Assembly: GCA_016712565.1 (NCBI GenBank)
Contig: JADJQU010000001.1
Location: 496,001 to 560,000 of the forward strand
Length of the DNA: 64,000 nt
Source: Planctomycetota bacterium
GTDB lineage: Bacteria; Planctomycetota; UBA1135; GCA-002686595
Direction: 5' to 3'
The notes below the pieces were generated by a model. The model saw only the letters and a program-made list of their open reading frames with translations. It was not told the origin of the DNA and searched no databases. The translations under genes were made by a program, and so were the position numbers. Of this stretch, positions 26,546 to 35,214 are shown in pieces (position 1 is the first letter of the stretch; each line of letters begins with the position of its first letter).

Positions 26546-26928
26546 GTTCCGCACGATCCTAGAGGCACCAGCGTCCGATTCGAAGGTCCGCAAGGGCAAT
26601 CAGCGGTCCGGCGCGGCGAGGCCCAACGTGGACGCATCCGGCGGGCTGGCGACGGTGCGCGGATTCCCAATCCACCCCAGCGTGGATGGGGGGCCCCAGG
26701 AACCCCGCTGGTGGACTGATCCAGAAGTGCGTTGGCCAAAGGGCCTGAATGCGGTTTCCCGGCCGGGCGCGGCGACGACGCGTGTTCGCCGCCTCACTCG
26801 GAGGAGCGGCCACTTCGCCAGGGAGCCGCGGGCGGGCCGGCTCGGTCGGCGTACGCCCGGATCAGGACACTAGACTGAGAGTCGACTCCGGGCGACTGTG
26901 ACCGCACCGCATCTCCACCCGCACGACG
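26546..26928. other. 383-bp intergenic region, no feature seen
   Basis: Only short, biased ORFs occur. I see no hairpin, repeat or convincing promoter. The region separates a leftward membrane-protein gene from a rightward broken gene. Confidence 0.5.
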
Positions 26929-28120
26929 ATGGCGCAGAACCAAGCGACTCGCAATTGGACCTTCACCGGACTCCTCGACCGGATTCGTGGTCTCAAGATC
27001 CTCCTCGTTCTGCTGCTCTTCATCGGACTTGGAGTGACTTGCCTCTTCCTCGGCGCGCAGCGGCCTTCTGGCGTGGCTCGAGACGTGCTGATTGCGATCG
27101 GGACCACCTGCATCAGCACGTCGATGGTGGCCTACTGTTTTGACCTGCTCGTGCGCGGCGAGTCGCAACGCACGCTGCGGGACACGATTGCCTCCGCCGT
27201 AACCGATCCGCCCGATTTCTTCGAGGCGCTCAGCCCCGACGTTCGTGAGCGCATGATCGAGGCCATTCTAGGGCGCGGACACCTCGAGACGGTCTCGCCG
27301 CGGTGCAGTGACCGGGTCGCGGTCGAGGCACTTTCCCGCCAGCTTGGGGAGAATCGCCAGATTGCGGAGCCTCTGCTCCAGCTCGTCAAGGCGCACTAGT
27401 CCGGAGTCCGACGCTATGACTCTCGCTACTTCAACAAGGTGGTGATTTCCGCTGGAGATTCCGCGGCAGATGCCTGCACGGTGGTTTGCGAGATTTCCTA
27501 CAAGGAAGCGGTCCGCTTTCTCCGGAAGGACCCCACGAAACCGCTTGCGGTGCGCATCGCCGCGGTCAAGGACGAGCAGGCGTACAAACGCATTGCAGCC
27601 GGCAACGAATGGGCCCTTGTCTACCTGGAGCGCGAGGACTTTCGAGTCGAGGTGACCGCGTGCAGGATCGGTGGGGTTGAGGCCTCGTCGAACGCAACGG
27701 GGATCGACCACCCCCCGGGCCTGCATGTCTTGGAGTTTTCGGTGCCATCGAATAGGCGCAGTGTGGACCCGGAAGCCTCCGTCGACATTGCCCTCACGGT
27801 TCGCCAGACCCACAAGGTCCGGCTGCCCGTGCTGATCTATGACCTCACGGAAGACCTTTCAGGGTTGCGAGTTCTCCGTCACCAATGAACATCCTGAGAT
27901 CGAAAAGGTGCGAGTGCTCCCGCGCATGACCTCCACGGACACCGCGCCAGAAGTTCGCAAGCACGGGTCACGGACCCAGACCGTTTCCTCGGATGCCTGG
28001 GTCTTTCCCACGACCTCCGTGGTCATCGCGCTGCACTGGAAGAGCCCGCAAGCTCCGCCACCGGCCGGAGGCCACCCAGCTCCCCAGGCGGGGCCGAGGT
28101 GCGTCCCCCCGGGCACCTGA
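26929..28120 (+). pseudogene. Membrane protein gene with an in-frame amber codon and a frameshift
   Basis: The first part (156 residues) starts MAQNQATRNWTFTGLLDRIR and has helices LKILLVLLLFIGLGVTCLFL and VLIAIGTTCISTSMVAYCF. It ends at TAG (27397-27399), but the same frame continues at once with SGVRRYDSRYFNKVVISAGD and 150 further residues of plausible coding sequence. Near 27855 an extra base then moves the sense to another frame: EDFQGCEFSVTNEHPEIEK, VRVLPRM. The final 30 residues before the stop at 28120 are Pro-rich and may be past the real end. Two lesions in 1.2 kb suggest either decay or locally poor sequence. The family is not recognised; codon use is less GC-extreme than its neighbours. 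Confidence 0.55.
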
Positions 28121-29071
28121 CGGATCCGCTGCCCAAGGACTTCGAGAGGACGATCCCTTGGGGATCGGAGGCCGGAGCAGCCTGGCCTCCGGGCACTCCC
28201 GTCTGGCCATCTCCCAGCACGCCGCGCGCCCGCGCAAGTGCGGGGACCGCCCGGGGAGCGGTGGAAGGCGCAACTACCCGGTGATGATTCCGCCGCCACC
28301 GCCAAGACGCGCGGGTGCGCATCGAGGCATGGAGCGGAGGCATGAAAGGCCTGTACTCATCGGCGACCTCATGGAACACAAGTAACGGGCACGACTGGAG
28401 CTAGGCTCCAGCCCTTGCTTGGAATCACGAAAGCACCTCCCAGACTCGACTTCAGGGAAAGCCGGAGCGGCACCTTCAGCCGCATCGCGAAGCGTCCGCT
28501 GCCCGCGCAGACTATCGTAAGTAATTGCAAATACAAGCGTTAGGGCGACATGAAAAACTGGGGCAGACACTGCCGGACGAGCGCTGTTGCCCACCGGCGC
28601 CCCCGACCCAGCCTTCCTCCGCCGGGCGGATCGGGGCAGAGGTGCGGCGCGCTCTCGGACCGGTCCCGGCGCTGTGGACCTGAAGCCTGGCCCTCGAGCC
28701 CGAAACGTGCTCCCCCCGGGCGATCTTCGCCCATGGTCCTACCGAACGTGCCTCTCCCGGCACCGTGGTTGGAAGGCCCCCGGCGGTCGGGCGCGGCCCG
28801 CAGGCCCGTCGTTCTTCCAGCGGGCCTGACTCCTGGCTTCCGCGGCGGCCGAGGGCCCCTGCGAATGGGCCTGGCAGTCTGTACCGGGCCGAGGAGCTGT
28901 CCTAAGGGGGCGCTGTGCTAGATTCGCGCTTTGGCCCCCCACGGCGGGCCCCGCTGGGAGCCTCCCCGGGGCGCAGGGCTCCCAGGGGCTCCAGCCATGG
29001 GGAGGGCCGGAACGATAGTCACCCTTCCGGCCCCTGACCCGGGCCACCCTCCCCTCGGCGCCGCCCTCTCG
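28121..29071. other. 951-bp intergenic region with AT-rich island and REP-like string
   Basis: No believable gene; the ORFs here are Pro/Arg/Gly-rich shadows. The region contains the second copy of the 13-bp motif (28515-28527) inside an AT-rich island (28510-28560). Directly after it comes GACATGAAAAACTGGGGCAG (28547-28566), loosely like the REP-like hairpin at 16658. The promoter of the phosphodiesterase operon should lie in the right-hand part. Confidence 0.5.
28515..28527 (-). repeat. 13-bp AT-rich motif, copy 2 (reverse orientation)
   Basis: TCGTAAGTAATTG on the plus strand is the exact reverse complement of the motif at 14215-14227. Flanks do not match beyond a few bases. It lies 545 bp upstream of the phosphodiesterase operon. 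Confidence 0.45.
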
Positions 29072-31325
29072 ATGTTCCTCGATCCCAGCAAGTTCCCCGC
29101 CCGGCTGAGCGCCCTGCGTGCCGGCCGGGGGGCCCGGGCAACCGGCTGGGCTCTGGCCCTGGCGGCGGCCCTCACGGGCCCCTGGTGCGCCCCGGCGGCG
29201 GCCGACCCGCTGCTCGGGGGGATGCCGCTGGCCTACATCGGCCCGGGGGCCGGGTTCGCGGCGGCGGGGTCGGTGCTGATCCTGGCCGGCACGTTCCTGA
29301 TGGCGATCGGGATCGTGCTCGTCTATCCGTTCAAGATGGCGGTCCGCTTCGCGCAGATGCGCGGCAGGCCCAAGCCCAAGGTCAAGCGCATCGTGGTGCT
29401 GGGCCTCGACGGTTTCGACCCGGAGCTGGCCCGCAAGTACATGGCGGAAGGGCGCATGCCCAACCTGGAACGCCTGGGCCAACAGGGCGTGTTCTCGCCG
29501 CTCGCCACGGCCTGCCCGTCGATCTCCCCGGTGGCCTGGTCCTCCTACGCCACGGGCGTCGACGCCTCGCGCCACAACATCTACGACTTCCTCACGCGCG
29601 ACCCGTGCTCGTACATGCCGGTGCTCTCCTCCTCGGAGACGCACACGCTGCCGCGCACCCTGAATCTGGGCTTCGCCAAGGTGCCCTTTGGCCACCGCGC
29701 GACCTGGCGCTCGCTGCAGAAGAGCCAGCCGTTCTGGAAGCTGCTCGGCGACGCGCTTCGTGTGGTCGTCGATCATTCGCGTGCCGATCACCTTCCCGCC
29801 CCAGCCTTTCAAGAACGGCACGCTGCTGTCGGGCATGTGCGTGCCGGACATCCAGGGCACGCAGGGTTCGTTCTCGTTCTACTCCACGAAGCCGCGCCCC
29901 GCGGGCAAGCACATCGGCGGCCAGCAGTACCAGATCCGCTGCGTGGGCGGCGTGGTCGAGTCGAATCTGACCGGCCCTCCGGGCGCGGACCGGACGCCGC
30001 TGAAGTGCCCGTTCCGGGTCGTCTTCGACGCCAAGACCCGCCAGGCGACCTTCCATGTGGGCGCCGAGAAGGTCAGCGTGGGGCCGCGCGAGTACACGCC
30101 GTGGATGGTCGTGCCCTTCGGCAAGATCACCGGCATCGCCAGGCTCTACGTGCAGACCTGGGACGACAAGGACGTCGAGATCTACGTCACGCCGATCAAC
30201 ATCAATCCGGACAGTCCGGCGATGCCGATCAGCCACCCGTTCGTCTACTCGATCTACCTGGCGAAGACGCTCGGGATGTACGCCACCCTGGGCCTGGCCG
30301 AGGACACTTGGGCTCTGAACGAGCGCGTGATCGACGAGGAGGCCTTCCTCAAGCAGTCCTGGCTGATCTGCGAGGAGCGCAAGCAGCAGCTGTGGGAGGT
30401 GCTCGACAAGACCCGCAAGGGCTTCGTCACGGTGGTGTTCGACACCTCCGACCGCATCAGCCACATGTTCTATCGCTATCTCGACCCCACGCACCCGGCG
30501 AACGCGGGCAAGGACGTGGAGCGACACAAGCAGGTGATTCCCGAGATGTACGGGAAGATGGACGAGCTCGTGGGCGAACTGGTCGCGCGCCTGGGCGACG
30601 ATCCCGAGACGGTCCTGATGGTGATCTCCGACCACGGGTTCACGAACTTCCGCCGCGGCGTGAACCTGAACACCTGGCTCAAGGAGCAGGGCTACCTGGT
30701 GCTCAAGGAGGGCAACGAGACCTCGCCCGACTGGTTCGCCAAGGTCGACTGGTCGAAGACGCGCGCCTTCACCCTGGGGCTCACCGGCGTGTTCCTGAAC
30801 CGCGTCGGGCGCGAGGGCCAGGGCATCGTCGAGAAGCGCGACGTGGACACGCTGGCGCGGGAACTGAAGCTCAAGCTCGAGGCCCTGCGCGATCCCGCGG
30901 ACGGCCAGCCGGTGATTCGCGAGGTGTTCCTGACCCGCGAAGTGCACAAGGGGCCCTACGCGGACATGGCCCCGGAGCTCCTGATCGGCTACCACAAGGG
31001 CTTCCGCCACTCGTGGGACTGCGCCACCGGCGCCGTGCCGCGCGAGGTGTTCACCGACAACACGAAGTCCTGGTCCGGCGACCACTGCGTGGACCCGCGG
31101 CTCGTGCCGGGCGTGTTCTTCTGCAACCGCAAGATCAACACGGCCGAGCCCAACCTGATGGACATCGCGCCCACGGTGCTCGAGCAGTTCGGCGTCGACG
31201 TGCCGGCCTACATGCAGGGCAAGTCGCTGTTCGCGCCCGGCGAGGGCGCCGGAGTCGGCGGCGGCCGAACTGCGCGCGCGGCGCGCGGCCAAGGGGCCCC
31301 GAGCGTCGAGGGAGCCGCCCGATGA
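29072..31325 (+). CDS. Type I phosphodiesterase/nucleotide pyrophosphatase-family protein 1 (frameshifted)
   Basis: The protein begins MFLDPSKFPARLSALRAGRG, with a signal-like segment ending AAADP and a membrane helix at VLILAGTFLMAIGIVLVYPF. The catalytic domain opens with VLGLDGFDPELARKYMAEG and has a probable nucleophile Ser in PSISPVAWSSYATG. An extra base near 29751-29762 shifts the frame; corrected, it continues VWSSIIRVPITFPPQ and later shows VISDHGFTNFRRGVNLNTWL, giving about 750 residues. Metal-binding Asp/His residues are recognisable. Members cleave phosphodiester or related bonds, often at the cell envelope; the substrate is unknown. It overlaps the next, related gene as ATGA, so the two are probably made together. 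Confidence 0.82.
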
Positions 31326-33442
31326 ACCTCCCGCGTTGGACGGCCTATCCCGCGCTCGGCGCGGTGTTCGTGCTGGCCTGGCTGGCCATCCCGCACCCCC
31401 TGAAGAAGCACCCGGCCCCCCGGAGCGCGGCCCACGAGCGCGTGGTGGTGCTCGGCATCGACGGGCTCGATCCGGAGATCCTGGCCGAGGCCATGCAGCG
31501 CTTCCCCGAGCGCATGGGGAACTTCCAGAAGCTCGCCGACCAGAACGGGATCCACTCCCTGGGCACCTCGACGCCGCCCCAGAGCCCGGTGGCCTGGTCC
31601 AACTTCATCACCGGCCTGAACCCGGGCGGCCACGGCATCTTCGATTTCATCCACCGCGATCCGGCGACACGCATGCCGATCGCCTCCACGACCAAGTCGT
31701 CGGATCCCACGGTGCTCTCGCTGTTCGGCGACTGGCAGTTGCCCCTGTGGGGCGGCGACGGCGGCTCGAACCGTTCGGGCGAGGCCTTCTGGACCTTGCT
31801 CGCCCTGCGCGGCATCCCCGCGGACATCTGGCGCATGCCGGCCAACTTCCCCGTCGTGCCCTCCGACGGACTTTCGTTCTCGGGCATGATGACCCCGGCG
31901 GTCGACTCGGCCTACGGCGAGTTCACCTTCTACACCGAGGTGCCCGTGGCGAGCGAATTCGCCGTGGGCAAGAAGATCCGCAACGTGCTTCCCACCTCCG
32001 GCGGGCAGATCAAGACCAGCCTGGAGGGGCCGGCCAGCCCCTTCGACAAGACCCCGGAGCCGGTGCGCACCCCGCTGACCGTGAGCCTGGATCGCGAGAA
32101 CCGGGCCGCGGCCCTGGAACTCGACGGCAAGGTGCTGGTGCTGGAGCCCGGCGAGTGGAGCGAGTTCGTGCCGGTGACCTTCGCCACGGCGCCCGCCCAT
32201 CTGGCCGACGTGCACGGGATCGTGCGCTTCTACCTGCGCTCCCTCGAGCCGTTCCAGCTCTACGCCTCGCCGATCAACATCGACCCCGAGGCCCCCGTGG
32301 CCCCGGTCAGCGAGCCGTTGGAAGCCAGCGCGGAGCTGGCCTCGCGCCGCACGGGCATCGGTCCCTACTACACCCAGGGCATGCCCGAGGACGTGGGTGC
32401 CCTCAAGGCCCAGGTGTTCAGCGACCGCGAGTTCATGCTGCAGTCCGGCCTGGTCCACGCCGAGGGCGAGCGCATGATGGCGTACGCCCTGGACCGCTGG
32501 CTCGCCAACGAGCGCGGCGGGTTTCTGTTCTTCTACTTCAGCACCGTGGACCTGTGCGGGCACATGCTCTGGCGCCACGGCGACGAGCTGCACCCGCACC
32601 ACGACCCGGCGTTCGCGTCCACGAGCTCGGTGGAGTGGACCCGGCGCGAGGGGAGCACCTGGAAGGACTCGATCATCGATTTGTACCTGGCCATGGACGT
32701 GGTCCTGGGCGAGCTTTCCGCGCGCCTGCCCGCGGACACGACGTTGATCGTGATGAGCGATCACGGCTTCGCGCCCTACTGGCGCAAGTTCAGCCTGAAC
32801 ACCTGGCTCTTCGAGAACGGCTACCTGGTGCTCAAGCCGGGCATGGACAAGGAAAAGCCCGCGAACGCTCCGGACTTCGAGGCCGTGTCGATCCTCGAGG
32901 CCGTCGACTGGTCGAAGACGCGCGCCTACGGCGTGGGCTTCAACGGCCTGTACCTGAACCTCGCCGGCCGCGAGGGCCTCGGGCCCCACGCCAAGCCGGG
33001 CGAGCAGGGCATCGTGACCCGGGAACAGGCGCCCCCCCTGCTCGCCGAACTCAAGGCCAAGCTCGAGGCGCTGCGCGATCCCAAGGACGGCGCCCAGGTG
33101 GTGCTGCGCTGCGACCTGGCGAGCGAGGTCTACAGCGGCGAGCGCGCCCGGACCGGCGACGGCATGCCCGACATGATCGTCGGGTACAATTCCGGGTACG
33201 ACAATTCGGACGAGGCCACGCAGGGACGCATCCCGCACGACGTGCTCGCCGACAACCTCGGCGGCACGTTCAACGGCAGCCACCTGATGGCCCCGGACGT
33301 CGTGATGGGCACCCTGCTTTCCAACCGCAAGGTCCTGCCCGGCCGGCACGGCCTGGAGGACCTGACCGTGGAGATCCTCGCGCGCTACGGCGTCGCGCCG
33401 AGCGAGGGGATGGGCGGCCATCGCGTGCTCGAATCTCGTTGA
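31322..33442 (+). CDS. Type I phosphodiesterase/nucleotide pyrophosphatase-family protein 2
   Basis: This is an intact 706-residue paralogue of the preceding gene. A membrane anchor (YPALGAVFVLAWLAI) comes first, then VLGIDGLDPEILAEAMQRF with the first metal Asp, the nucleophile region TPPQSPVAWSNFITGLNPGG, and VMSDHGFAPYWRKFSLNTWL with the late Asp-His pair. The domain insert contains YASPINIDPEAPVAP, similar to YVTPININPDSPAMP in paralogue 1. Two tandem, coupled copies suggest a heteromer or related substrates. The envelope location is inferred from the N-terminal anchor. Confidence 0.87.
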   Translation: MNLPRWTAYPALGAVFVLAWLAIPHPLKKHPAPRSAAHERVVVLGIDGLDPEILAEAMQRFPERMGNFQKLADQNGIHSLGTSTPPQSPVAWSNFITGLNPGGHGIFDFIHRDPATRMPIASTTKSSDPTVLSLFGDWQLPLWGGDGGSNRSGEAFWTLLALRGIPADIWRMPANFPVVPSDGLSFSGMMTPAVDSAYGEFTFYTEVPVASEFAVGKKIRNVLPTSGGQIKTSLEGPASPFDKTPEPVRTPLTVSLDRENRAAALELDGKVLVLEPGEWSEFVPVTFATAPAHLADVHGIVRFYLRSLEPFQLYASPINIDPEAPVAPVSEPLEASAELASRRTGIGPYYTQGMPEDVGALKAQVFSDREFMLQSGLVHAEGERMMAYALDRWLANERGGFLFFYFSTVDLCGHMLWRHGDELHPHHDPAFASTSSVEWTRREGSTWKDSIIDLYLAMDVVLGELSARLPADTTLIVMSDHGFAPYWRKFSLNTWLFENGYLVLKPGMDKEKPANAPDFEAVSILEAVDWSKTRAYGVGFNGLYLNLAGREGLGPHAKPGEQGIVTREQAPPLLAELKAKLEALRDPKDGAQVVLRCDLASEVYSGERARTGDGMPDMIVGYNSGYDNSDEATQGRIPHDVLADNLGGTFNGSHLMAPDVVMGTLLSNRKVLPGRHGLEDLTVEILARYGVAPSEGMGGHRVLESR

Positions 33443-33468
33443 CCTGAACCCCTGACCCAGGAAGCACC

Positions 33469-33666
33469 ATGTTTGGCGGCGGACCCAAGATCAAGTTCGA
33501 CAAGGACCTCTACGAGCGCGTGAAGAAGATCGCGGAGATGGCGGGCTACGCCTCCGCGGACGAGTTCATCGTGCACTGCGTCGAGAAGGAGCTCGCCAAC
33601 TTCGAGGGCGCGCAGTCCGACGCGGAGATCACCGAAAAGCTGCGCGGGCTGGGCTACATCAGCTGA
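33469..33666 (+). CDS. Small ribbon-helix-helix-like protein, paralogue of the one at 19025
   Basis: The 65-residue protein reads MFGGGPKIKFDKDLYERVKK then IAEMAGYASADEFIVHCVEK and ends EKLRGLGYIS. The strand-helix-turn-helix pattern is that of ribbon-helix-helix proteins. Similarity to the 19025 product covers both the helix core and the LGYI/L ending. It follows the two phosphodiesterase genes by 26 bp and precedes a membrane protein by 40 bp, probably in one operon. No known name; DNA binding is a prediction from shape only. Confidence 0.75.
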   Translation: MFGGGPKIKFDKDLYERVKKIAEMAGYASADEFIVHCVEKELANFEGAQSDAEITEKLRGLGYIS

Positions 33667-33706
33667 GCCGCGCCGCGCGACGCCGGATCTTCCCCACACC
33701 CTCACC

Positions 33707-34588
33707 ATGAACGGCCTCAACAGCGCCCTGAACTGGACCTTCGACCTGGTCCTGGCGCCCTTGGACCGCCTGGGGGTGGCCTGGTCCCTGATCGTCGTTT
33801 CGGGGATCTTCGGCGTGCTGGCGCTGGTGGCCTTCAAGCACATCAGCTCCCAGCGGCGCATCAAGGCCGTCAAGGACAAGCTGAAGGGCCATGTGATCGC
33901 GATTCGGATCTTCCAGGACGACCTGCGCGTCGTCGGAGGATCGGTGGTCAAGATCCTGGGGCGCAACTTCCAGTACCTGGGCCTCAACTTCGGACCGTTC
34001 CTGCCCCTGGCCCTGCCCTTCGTCTTCGTGGCGGCCCAGTTGGTGGTGCGCTACGCCTACTCGCCGGCGCCCGTGACCCAGGTGACGACGGGCCTCCTGG
34101 CCGGATCGGGAACGCTCCTGGAGGTGCAACTCGCCCGGGGCTCCGAGGGCCGCGTGAAGGAGCTCGTGGTTCAACTGCCCGAGGGCGTCGTGGCCCTCTC
34201 CCCTCTGGTCCGCGTGCCCGCCGAGGGACGCGCCTTCCAGGAAATCGCGGCCGTGAGCCCGGGGGTGCACCAGCTGAGGCTCTCGATCGGCAACGTGGTG
34301 GAGACCAAGTCCTTCTGCGCCGGCGGGGACGGCCTGCGGGCCATGCAGCCGCGGCGCGTGAACAGCTCCGAGTGGTACGCGCTCCACGATCCCGAGCACT
34401 GGCCCGCCCTGTGGCCCGCGGAACCCGGGTTCCCCTCCGACTCGCCCTTCCGCGCGGTGGCCGTCGCCTATCCCGATCGGGACCTGGGCTGGCTCCCGGG
34501 CGGCGAGGGGGGCATCCTCTTGGTGTTCGTCCTGGCGTCGATGGCCTTCGGCCTGGTCGCGCTCAAACCCCTGGGCGTGCAGATCTGA
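33707..34588 (+). CDS. Conserved-looking three-helix membrane protein, possibly Oxa1/EMC3-superfamily
   Basis: This 293-residue protein has helices at AWSLIVVSGIFGVLALVAF, PFLPLALPFVFVAAQLVV and a C-terminal ILLVFVLASMAFGLVALKP. Between the first two lies a basic, helical stretch (KHISSQRRIKAVKDKLKGH, IRIFQDDLRVVGG). The layout of one helix, a charged cytosolic hairpin, then a second helix recalls DUF106/EMC3/YidC-like membrane insertases, but no diagnostic motif proves it. A periplasmic beta domain seems to fill residues 115-260. Its stop overlaps the next start (TGATG), so it is translated with the Mesh1-like hydrolase. Confidence 0.6.
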   Translation: MNGLNSALNWTFDLVLAPLDRLGVAWSLIVVSGIFGVLALVAFKHISSQRRIKAVKDKLKGHVIAIRIFQDDLRVVGGSVVKILGRNFQYLGLNFGPFLPLALPFVFVAAQLVVRYAYSPAPVTQVTTGLLAGSGTLLEVQLARGSEGRVKELVVQLPEGVVALSPLVRVPAEGRAFQEIAAVSPGVHQLRLSIGNVVETKSFCAGGDGLRAMQPRRVNSSEWYALHDPEHWPALWPAEPGFPSDSPFRAVAVAYPDRDLGWLPGGEGGILLVFVLASMAFGLVALKPLGVQI

Positions 34589-35166
34589 TGTACTCGCAAC
34601 TTCTGGAGCGCGCGCTGCACGCGGCCATCGCCGCCCACGACGGCCAGACCCGCAAGGGCGACGCCTCGAGCCCCTACGTGACGCACCCGCTGCACGTGGC
34701 GCTGATGCTGGCGCGCTTCGGCCTGGAGGAGGATGTGATCGCCGCGGGACTGCTGCACGACGTGGTCGAGGATTCTCCCGGCTGGACCGTCGAGCGCGTG
34801 GCCGAGGAGTTCAATCCGCACGTGGCGGGCATCGTCTCCCAGCTCACCGAGGACAAGACGCGCAGCTGGGGCGAGCGCAAGTCCGCCGGCGTGGCCAAGG
34901 TACCGCACATGTCGCCTGAAGCCGCCTCGGTGAAGGCCTGCGACAAGCTCCACAACCTGCACAGCCTGACGGCCCAGTTGCGCTCCGCCCGGGATCCCGA
35001 TCAGGTCTGGTCCCAGTTCAACGGCGGCCGGGAGCGCACGCTGGCCATGTCCCACGAGCTGGTGGAGGCCCTGGCCCAACGCGTGGACGCGCGCATTGCG
35101 CGGGCCCTGCGCGCGGCCCTCGCGCATCTCCTGGAACTGTCGGCGCCCGCCGCCGCGCGCCCCTGA
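34588..35166 (+). CDS. HD-domain small alarmone hydrolase-like protein (Mesh1/SpoT-type)
   Basis: The 192-residue protein has the HD-hydrolase signature of SpoT/Mesh1 enzymes: YVTHPLHVALMLARFG, then LLHDVVEDSPGWTVERVAEE, QLTEDKTRSWGERK and VKACDKLHNLHSL. These provide the metal-binding His/His-Asp/Asp set and the ED pair. It has no synthetase, TGS or ACT domain, so it is a stand-alone hydrolase candidate for (p)ppGpp or NADPH. It overlaps the membrane protein gene upstream. Linking an alarmone hydrolase to phosphodiesterase genes is unusual. Activity is inferred from motifs. Confidence 0.8.
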   Translation: MYSQLLERALHAAIAAHDGQTRKGDASSPYVTHPLHVALMLARFGLEEDVIAAGLLHDVVEDSPGWTVERVAEEFNPHVAGIVSQLTEDKTRSWGERKSAGVAKVPHMSPEAASVKACDKLHNLHSLTAQLRSARDPDQVWSQFNGGRERTLAMSHELVEALAQRVDARIARALRAALAHLLELSAPAAARP

Positions 35167-35214
35167 GAGCGCGCGGGGCCGGCTCGTCGTCGAGCGATCG
35201 AACCGCGGAGAACT

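Noticed and set aside
28550..28921. 123-codon plus-strand ORF in the 28-kb gap
   Set aside because: Composition (Pro, Arg, Gly, Ser) matches non-coding shadow ORFs; no ribosome site or conserved segment.
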